DNA from: JAMXLO01 sp035569235
GTDB taxonomy: Bacteria > Pseudomonadota > Alphaproteobacteria > Acetobacterales > Acetobacteraceae
Direction: 5' to 3'
DNA: 64,000 nt
Assembly (NCBI GenBank): GCA_035569235.1
Contig: DATMND010000003.1
Coordinates: 1-64,000 of the forward strand
The notes under the pieces are model-generated. The model was not told the origin of the DNA, did not search any database, and worked only from the letters and a program-made list of their open reading frames with translations. Each line of letters begins with the position of its first letter. Position 1 is the stretch's first letter. Below, piece by piece: positions 34,589-43,329 of this stretch. The translations under genes and the position numbers were made by a program.

Positions 34589-35965
34589 TCATTGGTTTTT
34601 CCCACGGTAGGCGATGCGCCAGATTGTGCCATTGCCGTCCTCGCCGACCAGCAATGAGCCGTCCCGCGCCACCGCGATGCCGACCGGCCGTGCCCACACT
34701 GCCTGGTCCGAGGCGACGAAACCGGTAAGGAAGTCCTCGTATTCGCCGGTTGGGCGGCCATTGGCGAAGCGCAGCCGGATCACCTTGTAGCCCGTGCGCC
34801 GCGCGCGGTTCCACGAACCCCGCAGCGTCACGAATGCGTCGCCGCTATAATCATTTGGGAATTGATCGCTTTTGTAGAATGCAATTCCGAGCGGCGCTGA
34901 ATGCGGCTGGATCAGCACGTCGGGCACGGTGACTTGCCCCGCGAGGTCGGGCCGCTGACCCTTGAGCCGCAGGTCTTCGTGGTCACCAATATAGTACCAG
35001 GGCCAGCCGTAGAATGCGCCCTGACGCACCGAGGTCGCATAGTCCGGCGGCAGATCGTCGCCCAGCCCATCGCGCTCGTTCACCACGCACCACAGCGCTC
35101 CCCCAAGGGGTTGGATTGCTTCGGCAGTGCAGTTGCGCAGGCCGGCGGCGAAGATGCGCCGATTGCCGCCATCGGGATCGAACGCCAGCACATCAGCGCG
35201 GTCCTGCTCGTTGCCCCAGGCAGCCCCGAGGCCATGCACCGCGTCCCACGCGCGAGCGGAAGCGGCGTCATGTGCCGGCAGACCGGTCGCGATGTTGCTC
35301 CCCGAGCCGACCGAGACGAACATCGTGCGTCCATCCGGCGCAAACACCAGATCGCGTGTCGAGTGGCCGCCGACAGGCAAACGCGGCACCACCACCTGAG
35401 GCTTGCTGCGTGCCCGCAGGTCACCGGACCGATAGGGGAACCGCACCACCTGATCGGTCGCCCCAACATAGATGAAGCGCGGATCCGGTCCCGGCGGCCA
35501 GAAGGCAATGCCGAACGGGTACGACAGACCCTCGGCAAACACATAGGCCTCCGGTTTGGCCGCGCCAGGCGGAACGCGCAGAATGCGCACCCGGCCGGCA
35601 TCGCTCTCGGCCACGAACACGTCGCCGTTCGGCGCGACACGCAGCAGGCGCGGTCGCTCCAGACCGGAGGCGAACGGTTCGACCTCGAAGCCCGGCGGCA
35701 CGTGCAACATCGCGCCGGCGGGCCGCGCCACCACCGAAGGCGCGCGATGCGCGGAAAGCGTGGCATTGGGGGCCGGCATGGCGTCGGCTGTGATATGCCG
35801 CACCACGCCGGGCGCATCGGAATTCCAATCGCCATACGCGGCGGTCCCCGTGAGCGGCGCATCGGCAAGGGCTGCCGGGGTGAACAGCAGCGGCAGCAGC
35901 AGGACCGGGAGGAAAACCCTTGTCATGCGCGCAGATTGCATGGAGCGGCGGCATGCGCCACTCAT
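34589..35965 (-). CDS. Exported sorbosone/glucose dehydrogenase-like beta-propeller protein
   Basis: A periplasmic protein of about 458 residues with a signal peptide (hydrophobic core VFLPVLLLPLLFTPAALA). The body is a six-bladed propeller of the PQQ-type soluble glucose/sorbosone dehydrogenase family: LERPRLLRVAPNGDVFVAES, GHSTRDLVFAPDGRTMFVSV, YGWPWYYIGDHEDL and PVGIAVARDGSLLVGEDGNG. It oxidises a sugar or sugar-like aldehyde outside the cytoplasm. The start at 35965 overlaps the stop of the MetE-like gene (TGATG), suggesting coupling; a later ATG at 35926 would leave a shorter signal peptide and is equally possible. Confidence 0.83.
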   Translation of the reverse strand: MSGACRRSMQSARMTRVFLPVLLLPLLFTPAALADAPLTGTAAYGDWNSDAPGVVRHITADAMPAPNATLSAHRAPSVVARPAGAMLHVPPGFEVEPFASGLERPRLLRVAPNGDVFVAESDAGRVRILRVPPGAAKPEAYVFAEGLSYPFGIAFWPPGPDPRFIYVGATDQVVRFPYRSGDLRARSKPQVVVPRLPVGGHSTRDLVFAPDGRTMFVSVGSGSNIATGLPAHDAASARAWDAVHGLGAAWGNEQDRADVLAFDPDGGNRRIFAAGLRNCTAEAIQPLGGALWCVVNERDGLGDDLPPDYATSVRQGAFYGWPWYYIGDHEDLRLKGQRPDLAGQVTVPDVLIQPHSAPLGIAFYKSDQFPNDYSGDAFVTLRGSWNRARRTGYKVIRLRFANGRPTGEYEDFLTGFVASDQAVWARPVGIAVARDGSLLVGEDGNGTIWRIAYRGKNQ

Positions 35966-37014
35966 CAGCGTGTGAGAGCCTCCATCGCCCGGCGGTGCGC
36001 GGCCAGCAGCGCGGGGACGCGTGCGGGATCGGTGCGCCCCCAGCCGCATTCGGTCGCGACGCCAAAACGCGGCATCACCTTGCCCGCGGCATCGATGCGC
36101 GCGCGGTCGCCGCGGGGATCGGCGTGGTGAATCAGACCGAGGTACAGCGTGGCCTCCGCGGGCAGCGACAGTCCGGCGAGCGGCGCGAAGTAGGCATCGT
36201 ACGTGCGGTCCTTCGGCACCGGAATGTGCAGAAAATCCATCGGACGCCGCAGCCGTGCGAGAAAGCCGCGCGTCAACTCGACCAGAATCGCGGTATCCTT
36301 CGGCATCACCACGTGCTCATCGCGGGGCGAGCCGTAACAGAGGTGATAGCCGCACTCAACATCGCGCGGCACCGCGTCACCCAGCCGCGCCAGTTCGGCG
36401 AAAATCTCGTCTTTGTAGCCGGGTGGGCGGTGCGGGAAATAGTGCTCGAATACCAGCACCTCCTGGCAGACATCCCATTGGATCGACAGGTCGCGATGCG
36501 AAATCGCACCGACGATTTCGCGGAGCGCCGCAAGCAGGGCGCGTTCATAGGTGGGTAGATATGCCGCTAGCGAACTGGGGCTGACATACATGTAGCCCGG
36601 GGCCATCGGCGTCGGCAGGCAGACCTGAAAACGGACGCCGGCGGGGATTTCGCCTGCATCGCGCAGGCGGCGAAAGACGGCGTATGAATCGCGCGCTGCC
36701 GCCGCGTAGCCGGTGTCGAATGTGACGGTGGCGGGATCGACCCCAGCCTTGAACCGCAGCCAGTCCGTGGTGCGGATCAAGGCGCCGTCCCATTGGTGTA
36801 GTTCGAACGGTGGCGTGTCGGGATCGAGTTCCATCGCCGGATGGTTCAGCAGCATCTCCCGTTGCCACCAGATCCATCGATGCCGATTGCCGGTTTCGCC
36901 ATCCGGGATGCGGGCGAGGAACGGCCCGAGCTCTCCAGCCACGGTCCGGAACACCGTCTCCGCGTCGGATAGCGGCACGCTGCCGATCAGGTGTGCGCCC
37001 GTCAGCTCGGTCAT
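35965..37014 (-). CDS. MetE C-terminal-like (cobalamin-independent methionine synthase-like) protein
   Basis: A 349-residue TIM-barrel protein of the UROD/MetE-like superfamily: LIGSVPLSDAETVFRTVAGE, ARIPDGETGNRHRWIWWQRE, RFQVCLPTPMAPGYMY, IQWDVCQEVLVFEHYFPHRP and FGVATECGWGRTDP. The conserved His/Glu/Cys pattern of a zinc site (CGYHLCYG, ECGWGR) is kept. True MetE is much longer and has an N-terminal domain, so this is probably a small-molecule methyl-transfer or hydrolytic relative rather than methionine synthase. ATG 37014 follows GGAGGGAAG. It is coupled to the sorbosone dehydrogenase-like gene. Confidence 0.78.
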   Translation of the reverse strand: MTELTGAHLIGSVPLSDAETVFRTVAGELGPFLARIPDGETGNRHRWIWWQREMLLNHPAMELDPDTPPFELHQWDGALIRTTDWLRFKAGVDPATVTFDTGYAAAARDSYAVFRRLRDAGEIPAGVRFQVCLPTPMAPGYMYVSPSSLAAYLPTYERALLAALREIVGAISHRDLSIQWDVCQEVLVFEHYFPHRPPGYKDEIFAELARLGDAVPRDVECGYHLCYGSPRDEHVVMPKDTAILVELTRGFLARLRRPMDFLHIPVPKDRTYDAYFAPLAGLSLPAEATLYLGLIHHADPRGDRARIDAAGKVMPRFGVATECGWGRTDPARVPALLAAHRRAMEALTR

Positions 37015-37065
37015 TGTGGTCTTCCCTCCCCGTGGTTTGGCCCCCACGTCTCGGACGCTGCCGCT

Positions 37066-38415
37066 TCAGAACGCCAGAGCCTGTGCCGCGGCGGCGTAGC
37101 CCACCCGACGCCGCAGCGGCACAGGCCGGCGACCCGCGACGCGTTCCAGCAGCAGGCGCGCGTCATCATGTTGCTCGGCCCGCATTGCCGCGTCGAGGAA
37201 GAGCTGCTCCAGCACGTCCTGCTGGGCGTGACTGCCGCCGAGCCGGTGCATGCCGGCAAGAGCCGGACGCATCACCGCGACAGCACGGGCGTGCTCGCCC
37301 TGGATGCGCGCCAGCACTGCCTCGCAGATGGGCAACGCGTAACGCCCGACCTGCGACGCGGTGATGCCTGGACCCTGTGCGAAGTTGCGCATGGCTTCGA
37401 GCATCCGCAGCGCCGCCGCCTGCCGTCCGGTCGCGGCAAGCGCCATCATCCAGTGCGGCAGGGTGAATGGGGACAGGCAGTCGCCGACGCGCGCCTCTGC
37501 CCTGTCTGCCAGCTCCACCCAGCGGTCGCCGACATCCACGCCGTGCCTCTCCAGCCGGAACAGCATCGACGCGGCGTTCTGCACGTCGATGTAGAGATCG
37601 GGCAGCGCCTCGGTCAGTTGCGACGCGAGATTGCGGAATTCGCCATCGTATAGTGCCAGGACGCGGTCGGTCTCGCCGCGCTCCAGATGGAACATCGCGG
37701 CGTGCCACCACAGGTGATGGCGCAGATTGTTCGCGTCCTCCCAGTGCCGCCGCAGGCCGTCGATCCAGGCGATCCCCTCGCCGCGCCTGCCCTGCATTTC
37801 CAGCACGTGGGCCACGCCGTGCGCCGCCCACAGATCGCCCGGATCGCGGTCGATCGCCGCACGTCCCGCGGCTTCGGCCTCGGTGTAGTGGCCGCATTCC
37901 TCGTGCGCGAAGCAGCGGCAGCCCAGGATCACGCCATAGCCTGGCAGCTCGTTGCTCCAATGCCGCTCGATGCCCAGAACCGACGCCAGCATGACATCCG
38001 GCCGCCCCAGCCAGAAATTGACGAAGTGTGCGAGGCGGAATGCGAGCACGTCGCGGGGATGTTCGCTGAGGATCTGTTCCCAGGCGGCAGCCGCGCGATC
38101 GGGCTCGCCATCGATCCAGAGCTGCAAGGCCGCGACATGTGCCCGCTCTCTCGGTGTTGCCTGTTCGGTCAAGCGCCTGGCGTCCACTGCTGCCTCCGTC
38201 GCCACAGGCAGCGCTGCCTGCTTGTAGGACAGCATGGCGAAATAGCCCTTCAGGCAATGCGCCAAACCGAACTCCGCATCGGCGTCGAACAGCGCCGCGA
38301 GACGCTGCGGGGTATCGGCACGATAACCCAGATATCCGATCAACGTGCGGTCGAATGCCTGTGCAGCCGCCGCGGACGAGGTAGTCAGCTCCAGCCCGTG
38401 GGCGTCCCGGAACAT
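37066..38415 (-). CDS. TPR-repeat protein of the TTC38 family
   Basis: A 449-residue cytoplasmic protein made of helical repeats. The opening DAHGLELTTSSAAAAQAFDR, then AHCLKGYFAMLSYKQAALPV and LAFRLAHFVNFWLGRP, ERHWSNELPGYGVILGCRCF and HHLWWHAAMFHLERGE, are hallmarks of bacterial relatives of tetratricopeptide repeat protein 38. No enzymatic motif is present and the role is unknown. It is encoded 51 bases before the MetE-like gene in the same direction, with ATG 38415 preferred over an earlier start at 38457. Confidence 0.85.
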   Translation of the reverse strand: MFRDAHGLELTTSSAAAAQAFDRTLIGYLGYRADTPQRLAALFDADAEFGLAHCLKGYFAMLSYKQAALPVATEAAVDARRLTEQATPRERAHVAALQLWIDGEPDRAAAAWEQILSEHPRDVLAFRLAHFVNFWLGRPDVMLASVLGIERHWSNELPGYGVILGCRCFAHEECGHYTEAEAAGRAAIDRDPGDLWAAHGVAHVLEMQGRRGEGIAWIDGLRRHWEDANNLRHHLWWHAAMFHLERGETDRVLALYDGEFRNLASQLTEALPDLYIDVQNAASMLFRLERHGVDVGDRWVELADRAEARVGDCLSPFTLPHWMMALAATGRQAAALRMLEAMRNFAQGPGITASQVGRYALPICEAVLARIQGEHARAVAVMRPALAGMHRLGGSHAQQDVLEQLFLDAAMRAEQHDDARLLLERVAGRRPVPLRRRVGYAAAAQALAF

Positions 38416-38475
38416 CCGATGCTGCCTTTCGCGGTTACCGCCGACAGCATGCCACAATATCCGAGGCGAGGAAGG

Positions 38476-38937
38476 TCAGCCCGGTGAGAGCGATACTGTC
38501 CCGATACCCTGATGGACCATGCCGAGAAGTCGTGCTGCCTCCATGGACAGGTCGATAATCCGACGCGCCGAATACAGCCGGTCGGTGATGGTGACGACGA
38601 CCGAGCGGCCTGTGGCCTGAAGTGTGACAGACACCTTGGTGCCGAATGGCAGCCAGGGGTGCGCCGCCGTCAGTTCGTTCGGATTGAAGCGACTGCCATC
38701 TGCCGTGCGTCTGCCCTGATGGGCGACCCCGTAGTAGGACGCCGTTCCTTTCTCGATGACCGAGCTCTCCGGGCCCGTCCCTCCGGTCCACTGCGCATGG
38801 GCGCCGCTATGCACCAGGGCGAACAGGGAGGCCGCGACCAGACCCGGCAGTCCGCGCTGGAAAAGGTTCCTCCAGACGCCCTGCGCCCAGTATTGGATGA
38901 TGCGCACCTGGGATAAACCGGCACCGCAATCAATCAT
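38476..38937 (-). CDS. RlpA-like double-psi beta-barrel protein
   Basis: A protein of about 153 residues with a signal-like segment (LPGLVAASLFALVHSGAHA) and a C-terminal RlpA domain: GTASYYGVAHQGRRTADGSR, NELTAAHPWLPFGTKVSVT and VVVTITDRLYSARRIIDLSM. RlpA proteins are septal peptidoglycan lytic transglycosylases or lipoprotein relatives acting in the periplasm. The start is unsure: 38937 (MIDCGAG) is used, but no convincing ribosome binding site precedes it or the far upstream ATG at 39120. Confidence 0.78.
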   Translation of the reverse strand: MIDCGAGLSQVRIIQYWAQGVWRNLFQRGLPGLVAASLFALVHSGAHAQWTGGTGPESSVIEKGTASYYGVAHQGRRTADGSRFNPNELTAAHPWLPFGTKVSVTLQATGRSVVVTITDRLYSARRIIDLSMEAARLLGMVHQGIGTVSLSPG

Positions 38938-39188
38938 ACCGCGATCGGCGTAAGGACTTCGATCAGACACGCAATATTGCTCGGTCAGCGCAGTCGAAAC
39001 GACTGGTCTGATCCGATGGACATTCACCAAATAGGTGAAATTGCGGCATTTTTTCTGGCCGCTGGCTTTATTTTCCCGGTCCATGACCAGCATGATGCTG
39101 TTCAAGAACAGTCTTGGCAACCCCTAATTGCATCAACTGCACCTTTCTGGACATGTGACCCGGCCGCGGATGAGGCTGTGCGCCGACG

Positions 39189-39932
39189 ATGGCCGAAACC
39201 CTAATCATTGCCGTATTCGGCGTGTTTGCCGCCTCGCTGTTGCGGGGCTTCACGGGATTCGGCTTCGGCATTGCCGCCGTGCCACTGCTCAGCTTGGCAC
39301 TGCCGCCGACCAGGGCCGTGCCTTTCGTCGTGGCACTGCAGGTCATCGTGGGAGGCGTGGGGCTGCGGCAGGCCTGGTCGCTGTGCGATTGGCGGGCAGT
39401 CGGCGGCCTGAGCCCTGGCCTCGTGCTGGGCATCCCGATCGGCCTGGCGGTGCTGACCGCGCTTCGAGCCGATACGGTCCGGCTGGCCATCGGCTGTCTG
39501 ATCCTTGGATCCGTCCTGCTGCTTTGGCGTGGCCTTCGGCTGTCGCGCACGCCATCGCGTGCACTCACGATTGCGGTCGGTCTCGTCGCGGGTGTGATGA
39601 GCGGTCTTTCATCGATGGGCGGGCCGCCTATCGTGGTCTATCTGCTGGCGCTGTCGCACGAGGCCGCGGTCGTGCGCGCATCGTCCATCGTGTACTTCAT
39701 GCTCGCGGCGATGGTGTCGCTATTGCTGATGTCGTTGAACGGGCTGATCGACCGCGAAATCCTATCATGGTCGGTTGCTTCGGTGCCGGTGCTGATGGCG
39801 GGCACCTATCTGGGAAACTGGGGCTTCCGCCATTCGCGTCCGCATCACCATAGGCTCACCGCGATGGTTCTGCTGTCGGTCCTGGCGCTGCTGCTGATCG
39901 CCCGTGGTCTCGGTGGCTGGTGGACTGCGTAG
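39189..39932 (+). CDS. TSUP-family membrane transporter (TauE/SafE-like)
   Basis: A 247-residue protein with about eight membrane spans. The first repeat has ASLLRGFTGFGFGIAAVPLL and the second VAGVMSGLSSMGGPPIVVYL, the paired signature of the TSUP (sulfite exporter TauE/SafE) family, which moves organosulfur or small anionic compounds. It is divergent from the RlpA-like gene. The substrate is not known; nothing next to it names a sulfur pathway. Confidence 0.87.
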   Translation: MAETLIIAVFGVFAASLLRGFTGFGFGIAAVPLLSLALPPTRAVPFVVALQVIVGGVGLRQAWSLCDWRAVGGLSPGLVLGIPIGLAVLTALRADTVRLAIGCLILGSVLLLWRGLRLSRTPSRALTIAVGLVAGVMSGLSSMGGPPIVVYLLALSHEAAVVRASSIVYFMLAAMVSLLLMSLNGLIDREILSWSVASVPVLMAGTYLGNWGFRHSRPHHHRLTAMVLLSVLALLLIARGLGGWWTA

Positions 39933-39993
39933 CCGGGAGGGTTCGGCGCGAATCGATGGAATTAACGAGGGCAGCGGCGATGCCCCCCTTTTT

Positions 39994-40070
39994 GTCATCC
40001 CCGCGAAAGCGGGGACCCAGACGTTTGGCACCGTGCATCGTGCCTGGGTCCCCGCTTTCGCGGGGATGAC
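39994..40070. repeat. Perfect 27-bp inverted repeat (REP-like palindrome)
   Basis: The 27-base arms at 39994-40020 and 40044-40070 are perfectly complementary, starting GTCATCCCCGCGAAAGCGGG, with a 23-base loop. Two more partial copies of GCGGGGATGAC-type ends follow to about 40108. The same family occurs at 57027-57115. It lies between the convergent TSUP transporter and ArfB genes and could act as a bidirectional terminator. Confidence 0.85.
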
Positions 40071-40165
40071 AATAAAACCGCGGGGACGACAAAAACGCGG
40101 GGATGACGATGAGAATGGAAGGCCGGTCGCAACTGACACGTCGAGCTCGCGGCGAGCCCTATGCA

Positions 40166-40585
40166 TCACTCGTCATCCAGCGGCACGGCTCTGGTTTGCT
40201 TGACGCGCGCACGATGTGTCTTCGTCTGCAGCCGGCGGCGTTTGGAAGCGACGGTCGGCCGGGTGGCTATCCGCGGGATCGGTGGTTCAGCGGCGCGTTC
40301 GATCAACTCGATCAAAGTGTCAAGCGCGGCCTGCCGATTGCGGTCCTGGGTGCGGTGGCGCTGGGCCGTGATCAGCAACGTCCCATCCTGCGCGAACCGC
40401 CGGCCGGCAAGCCCCCGCAGCCGCGCCTGCACGTCGTTTGGCAGGCCCGAGGCAGCCGGATCGAATCGCAACTGAACCGCCGTCGAAACCTTGTTGACGT
40501 TCTGTCCACCGGGTCCAGACGAGCGGACGAAGCTTTCTGAGATTGCCCGCTCGTCTATCTCAATGGAGGCAGTGATCCGGATCAT
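40166..40585 (-). CDS. arfB: Peptidyl-tRNA hydrolase ArfB-type ribosome rescue factor
   Basis: A 139-residue protein with the class I release factor GGQ motif in VRSSGPGGQNVNKVSTAVQL (residues about 20-40) and a basic, flexible C-terminal tail (SKRRRLQTKTHRARVKQTRA) that enters the empty mRNA channel of the ribosome. It releases peptides from ribosomes stalled at mRNA ends. ATG 40585 is preferred to the upstream TTG at 40597. It is 21 bases downstream of the MucR-type gene. Confidence 0.93.
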   Translation of the reverse strand: MIRITASIEIDERAISESFVRSSGPGGQNVNKVSTAVQLRFDPAASGLPNDVQARLRGLAGRRFAQDGTLLITAQRHRTQDRNRQAALDTLIELIERAAEPPIPRIATRPTVASKRRRLQTKTHRARVKQTRAVPLDDE

Positions 40586-40606
40586 ACCCTCGGTCAAGCG
40601 CCGAAA

Positions 40607-41047
40607 TCAGACCGCGCCACGCTTCCTGCGAACCACCGCGCGCTTGGCCGACTTGGCAGACTTCCGCCCAAGCCCGATCTTCTTGGCCAGTGCAGACCGC
40701 GTCCGCGCGTAGTTCGGCGCTACCATCGGATAGTCACGCTGCAGTCCCCATCGCTCCCGATACTGTTGCGGCGTTAACTTGTGGTCGGTCATCAAATGCC
40801 GCTTCAGCATGGAGAAGGCCTTGCCGTCTTCCAGACAGATGATGCGGTCTTGCCTGATCGACTGCTTCACTGGTACTGCCGGGGTCGGCTTTTCAGCCTC
40901 CGCCGGCTGGTTTCCGACATTTGTGAGAGCCCTGTACACTTCCTGTATCAGGCTCGGCAGCGCATCTGGCGCGACGGCATTGTGCCGGACATGTGCTGAC
41001 ACGATCTGCGCCGTCAGTCCGAGCACCTGGTCGGTCGTTTCACTCAT
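40607..41047 (-). CDS. MucR/Ros-family transcriptional regulator
   Basis: A 146-residue protein. The zinc-finger region CLEDGKAFSMLKRHLMTDHK is followed by LTPQQYRERWGLQRDYPMVA, the MucR/Ros signature, with the usual Cys-x2-Asp instead of a second cysteine plus two histidines. MucR proteins bind AT-rich DNA and control exopolysaccharide and motility genes in alphaproteobacteria. The C-terminal tail is very basic (SAKRAVVRRKRG). A polysaccharide locus lies 18 kb away in this window and is a plausible target, though this is inference. Confidence 0.93.
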   Translation of the reverse strand: MSETTDQVLGLTAQIVSAHVRHNAVAPDALPSLIQEVYRALTNVGNQPAEAEKPTPAVPVKQSIRQDRIICLEDGKAFSMLKRHLMTDHKLTPQQYRERWGLQRDYPMVAPNYARTRSALAKKIGLGRKSAKSAKRAVVRRKRGAV

Positions 41048-41249
41048 TTTTATGCCCCTTCAACCCGACGTCACCTTAACGTTATTGGAGCGAATCCCAT
41101 AGAGTCGGTTCATTACAATGAAAACACCAACTCGCGAGTACATCTGGCGACCACGATGGCCCAATGCGGCCGTCTGAGTTGCCCAGGGGATGGCCGAAGT
41201 CGCGTTTCGATGGCAGGTTGCCCGGAACCATGGTTCGCAGGAGACGATG

Positions 41250-42128
41250 ATGTCCGACCCGATCGCCGGCTTGTGGGCGGCGGCGACCACACCGGTCGAC
41301 GCCGCGGGCGCGGTCGATCATGCCGCATTGGCACGCCACGCGCAGCGGCTGCTGCGTTGGGGCTGCGATGGCCTGGTGCTGTTCGGAAGTTGCGGCGAAG
41401 GCCCATCCTTTTCTGTTGCCGAGCGTCTCGCTGCCACCGAAGCAGTGTTGCGCGCGGGGGTTGTCACGACATGCCTGGCTCTCGGCACCGGTTGCCCCGC
41501 GATCGCCGACACAGTGGCACTGACCAAGGGAATGCTCGCGCTCGGCATCACGCGGACGCTCGTGCTGCCACCGTATTATTTCGCGGGCGTGTCGCCGGAG
41601 GGCATCGAGGACGCCTATGCCGCCGTGGTCGATGGCGTGGCCGATGCGCGGCTGAGCGCATGCCTTTACCATATCCCGCAGGTCTGCGGCGTTCCGGTAC
41701 CCGCGCCGGTACTGGCCCGGCTGCGCGCGCGCTATGGCGCGATGGTGTCCGGCGTGAAGGACAGCAGCGGCGACTTCGCGTCATTTTTGGCGTTCCGCGC
41801 CGCCGCGCCCGATGTCGCCACGCTGGTCGGGGCCGAGGTGCTGATCGCGCGTGCGATGGCGGCCGGCGGGCAGGGAACGATCTGCGGCATGGCGAATCTC
41901 GTGCCCGCGCTGGTTCGAAGGCTGCTCGTCGATGCAGGCGCCCAGGCGGAAATCGAGCGAGCGTGTGCGCCGGTCGACAGCATCCCGATGCTGAAGGCGG
42001 TGTTGGCGGCGATCACCGGCGAGGCGATCTGGCGAAACGTCCGTCCGCCGCTGCGTGCGGCCGACGCAGTGGCGGGCGCGCGCATTGCGACCATGCTGGA
42101 TACGCTGGAGCAACGTCCTGCGGCGTGA
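41250..42128 (+). CDS. Dihydrodipicolinate synthase-family aldolase
   Basis: A 292-residue TIM-barrel class I aldolase/lyase. GSCGEGPSFSVAERLAATEA, the tyrosine of ACLYHIPQ and the Schiff-base lysine in MVSGVKDSSGD match the DapA/NAL superfamily. Which carbonyl compound it uses cannot be read; real DapA for lysine synthesis is usually elsewhere and better conserved. ATG 41250 is chosen since AGGAG lies 6 bases upstream. It heads a rightward run of catabolic-type genes. Confidence 0.85.
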   Translation: MSDPIAGLWAAATTPVDAAGAVDHAALARHAQRLLRWGCDGLVLFGSCGEGPSFSVAERLAATEAVLRAGVVTTCLALGTGCPAIADTVALTKGMLALGITRTLVLPPYYFAGVSPEGIEDAYAAVVDGVADARLSACLYHIPQVCGVPVPAPVLARLRARYGAMVSGVKDSSGDFASFLAFRAAAPDVATLVGAEVLIARAMAAGGQGTICGMANLVPALVRRLLVDAGAQAEIERACAPVDSIPMLKAVLAAITGEAIWRNVRPPLRAADAVAGARIATMLDTLEQRPAA

Positions 42129-42186
42129 CGGCGTTCACCGAACCGCATATCCTGCGAAAAGACACACGCCTGCCCGAGGACCGCAA

Positions 42187-43317
42187 ATGAGCGACATCGA
42201 AATGATCCAGCGCGCCCGCGATCTGGCGCCGCTGTTGGAGGAGGCCGGCGACGAGATCGAACGGCGGCGCGAACTGCCGGAACAGGTCGTGTCCGTGCTG
42301 ATCGAGGGCAACTTCTTCCGCATGCTGCAGCCACGCTTCCTCGGCGGCGCCGAACTGCGGCCGGTGATCTTCACGCAGGTGACCGAGGCGCTGGCCCGAA
42401 CCAACGCGTCGGTCGCCTGGTGCGTTGGCCAGAACAACGGCTGCTCGATGTCCGCGGCCTATCTGGAGCCCGAGGTTGCACGCGAGATCTTCGGCCCGCC
42501 GACGGGGATTCTGGCGTGGGGACCGCCGGGTGCTCCCTTCGAGGCGCAGCCGGTGGATGGCGGCTATCGCATCAGCGGCAGGTGGCGCTTTGCGAGCGGC
42601 TGCCACCATGCCAGATGGCTCGGCGCGCATATGCCGGTCGCCGGGACGGGCAAGGTCCGGACAATGCTGTTCCCGAAATCCAGCGTTCAGATGAACGACA
42701 TCTGGCACACGATCGGGCTGCGCGGCACCGCCAGCAACGAATACGTGGTGAAAGACCTGTTCGTGCCGCAGCGCTACACGATGGCGCGCGACACGCCGGC
42801 CGAGCGGCGTGAGCAGGGGCTGCTGTATCGTTTCACCAGCAACCAGTTGTATTCCTGCGGCTTTGCGGGCGTAGGGCTGGGCATTGCGCGCGGCACGATC
42901 GACGATTTCCTGAACCTGCCGGCGAACAAGGTGTCGCGCGGGGCGTCGCGTCCGATGCGCGAGAACAACGTGGTGCAGTCGCAGCTTGCGCAATGCGAGG
43001 CGCGCTGGCGCTCGGCGCGCGCCTTCCTGCACACCACCTGGGGGCAGGCGTGGGGCCACGTCGAGGCCACCGGCGCGCATACCGGCGAGGACCGGGCCAT
43101 GATCCGGCTGGCCTCGACCTGGGCGATCCAGCAGTCGCGCGAGATCGTCAACACGCTGTATCATGCCGCTGGATCGATGGCGGTGTTCGAGGACCAGCCG
43201 TTCGAGCAGCGGCTGCGCGATATCCACACGGTCGCGCAGCAGTCGCAGGGGCGGCAGCTTCACTATGAGTCGGTCGGCCAGATTCTGTTCGGCATGGAGC
43301 CGGAAAACTATTTCTGA
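42187..43317 (+). CDS. Acyl-CoA dehydrogenase-type flavoprotein (flavin monooxygenase-like)
   Basis: A 376-residue protein of the acyl-CoA dehydrogenase fold. The N-terminal helical domain (RRRELPEQVVSVLIEGNFFR), middle beta domain (ISGRWRFASGCHHARWLGAH) and C-terminal helices (STWAIQQSREIVNTLYHAAG) follow the DszC/HpaB-C2-like subgroup that works as a reduced-flavin monooxygenase on aromatic or hetero compounds. The usual acyl-CoA dehydrogenase catalytic Glu is not obvious. ATG 42187 follows GAGGACCGC. It is 12 bases from the VOC gene. Confidence 0.82.
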   Translation: MSDIEMIQRARDLAPLLEEAGDEIERRRELPEQVVSVLIEGNFFRMLQPRFLGGAELRPVIFTQVTEALARTNASVAWCVGQNNGCSMSAAYLEPEVAREIFGPPTGILAWGPPGAPFEAQPVDGGYRISGRWRFASGCHHARWLGAHMPVAGTGKVRTMLFPKSSVQMNDIWHTIGLRGTASNEYVVKDLFVPQRYTMARDTPAERREQGLLYRFTSNQLYSCGFAGVGLGIARGTIDDFLNLPANKVSRGASRPMRENNVVQSQLAQCEARWRSARAFLHTTWGQAWGHVEATGAHTGEDRAMIRLASTWAIQQSREIVNTLYHAAGSMAVFEDQPFEQRLRDIHTVAQQSQGRQLHYESVGQILFGMEPENYF

Positions 43318-43329
43318 TGGAGGAACAAC

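Noticed and set aside
34901..36130. A 409-codon open frame on the plus strand
   Set aside because: Antisense to the sorbosone dehydrogenase-like gene, which has a signal peptide and propeller motifs.
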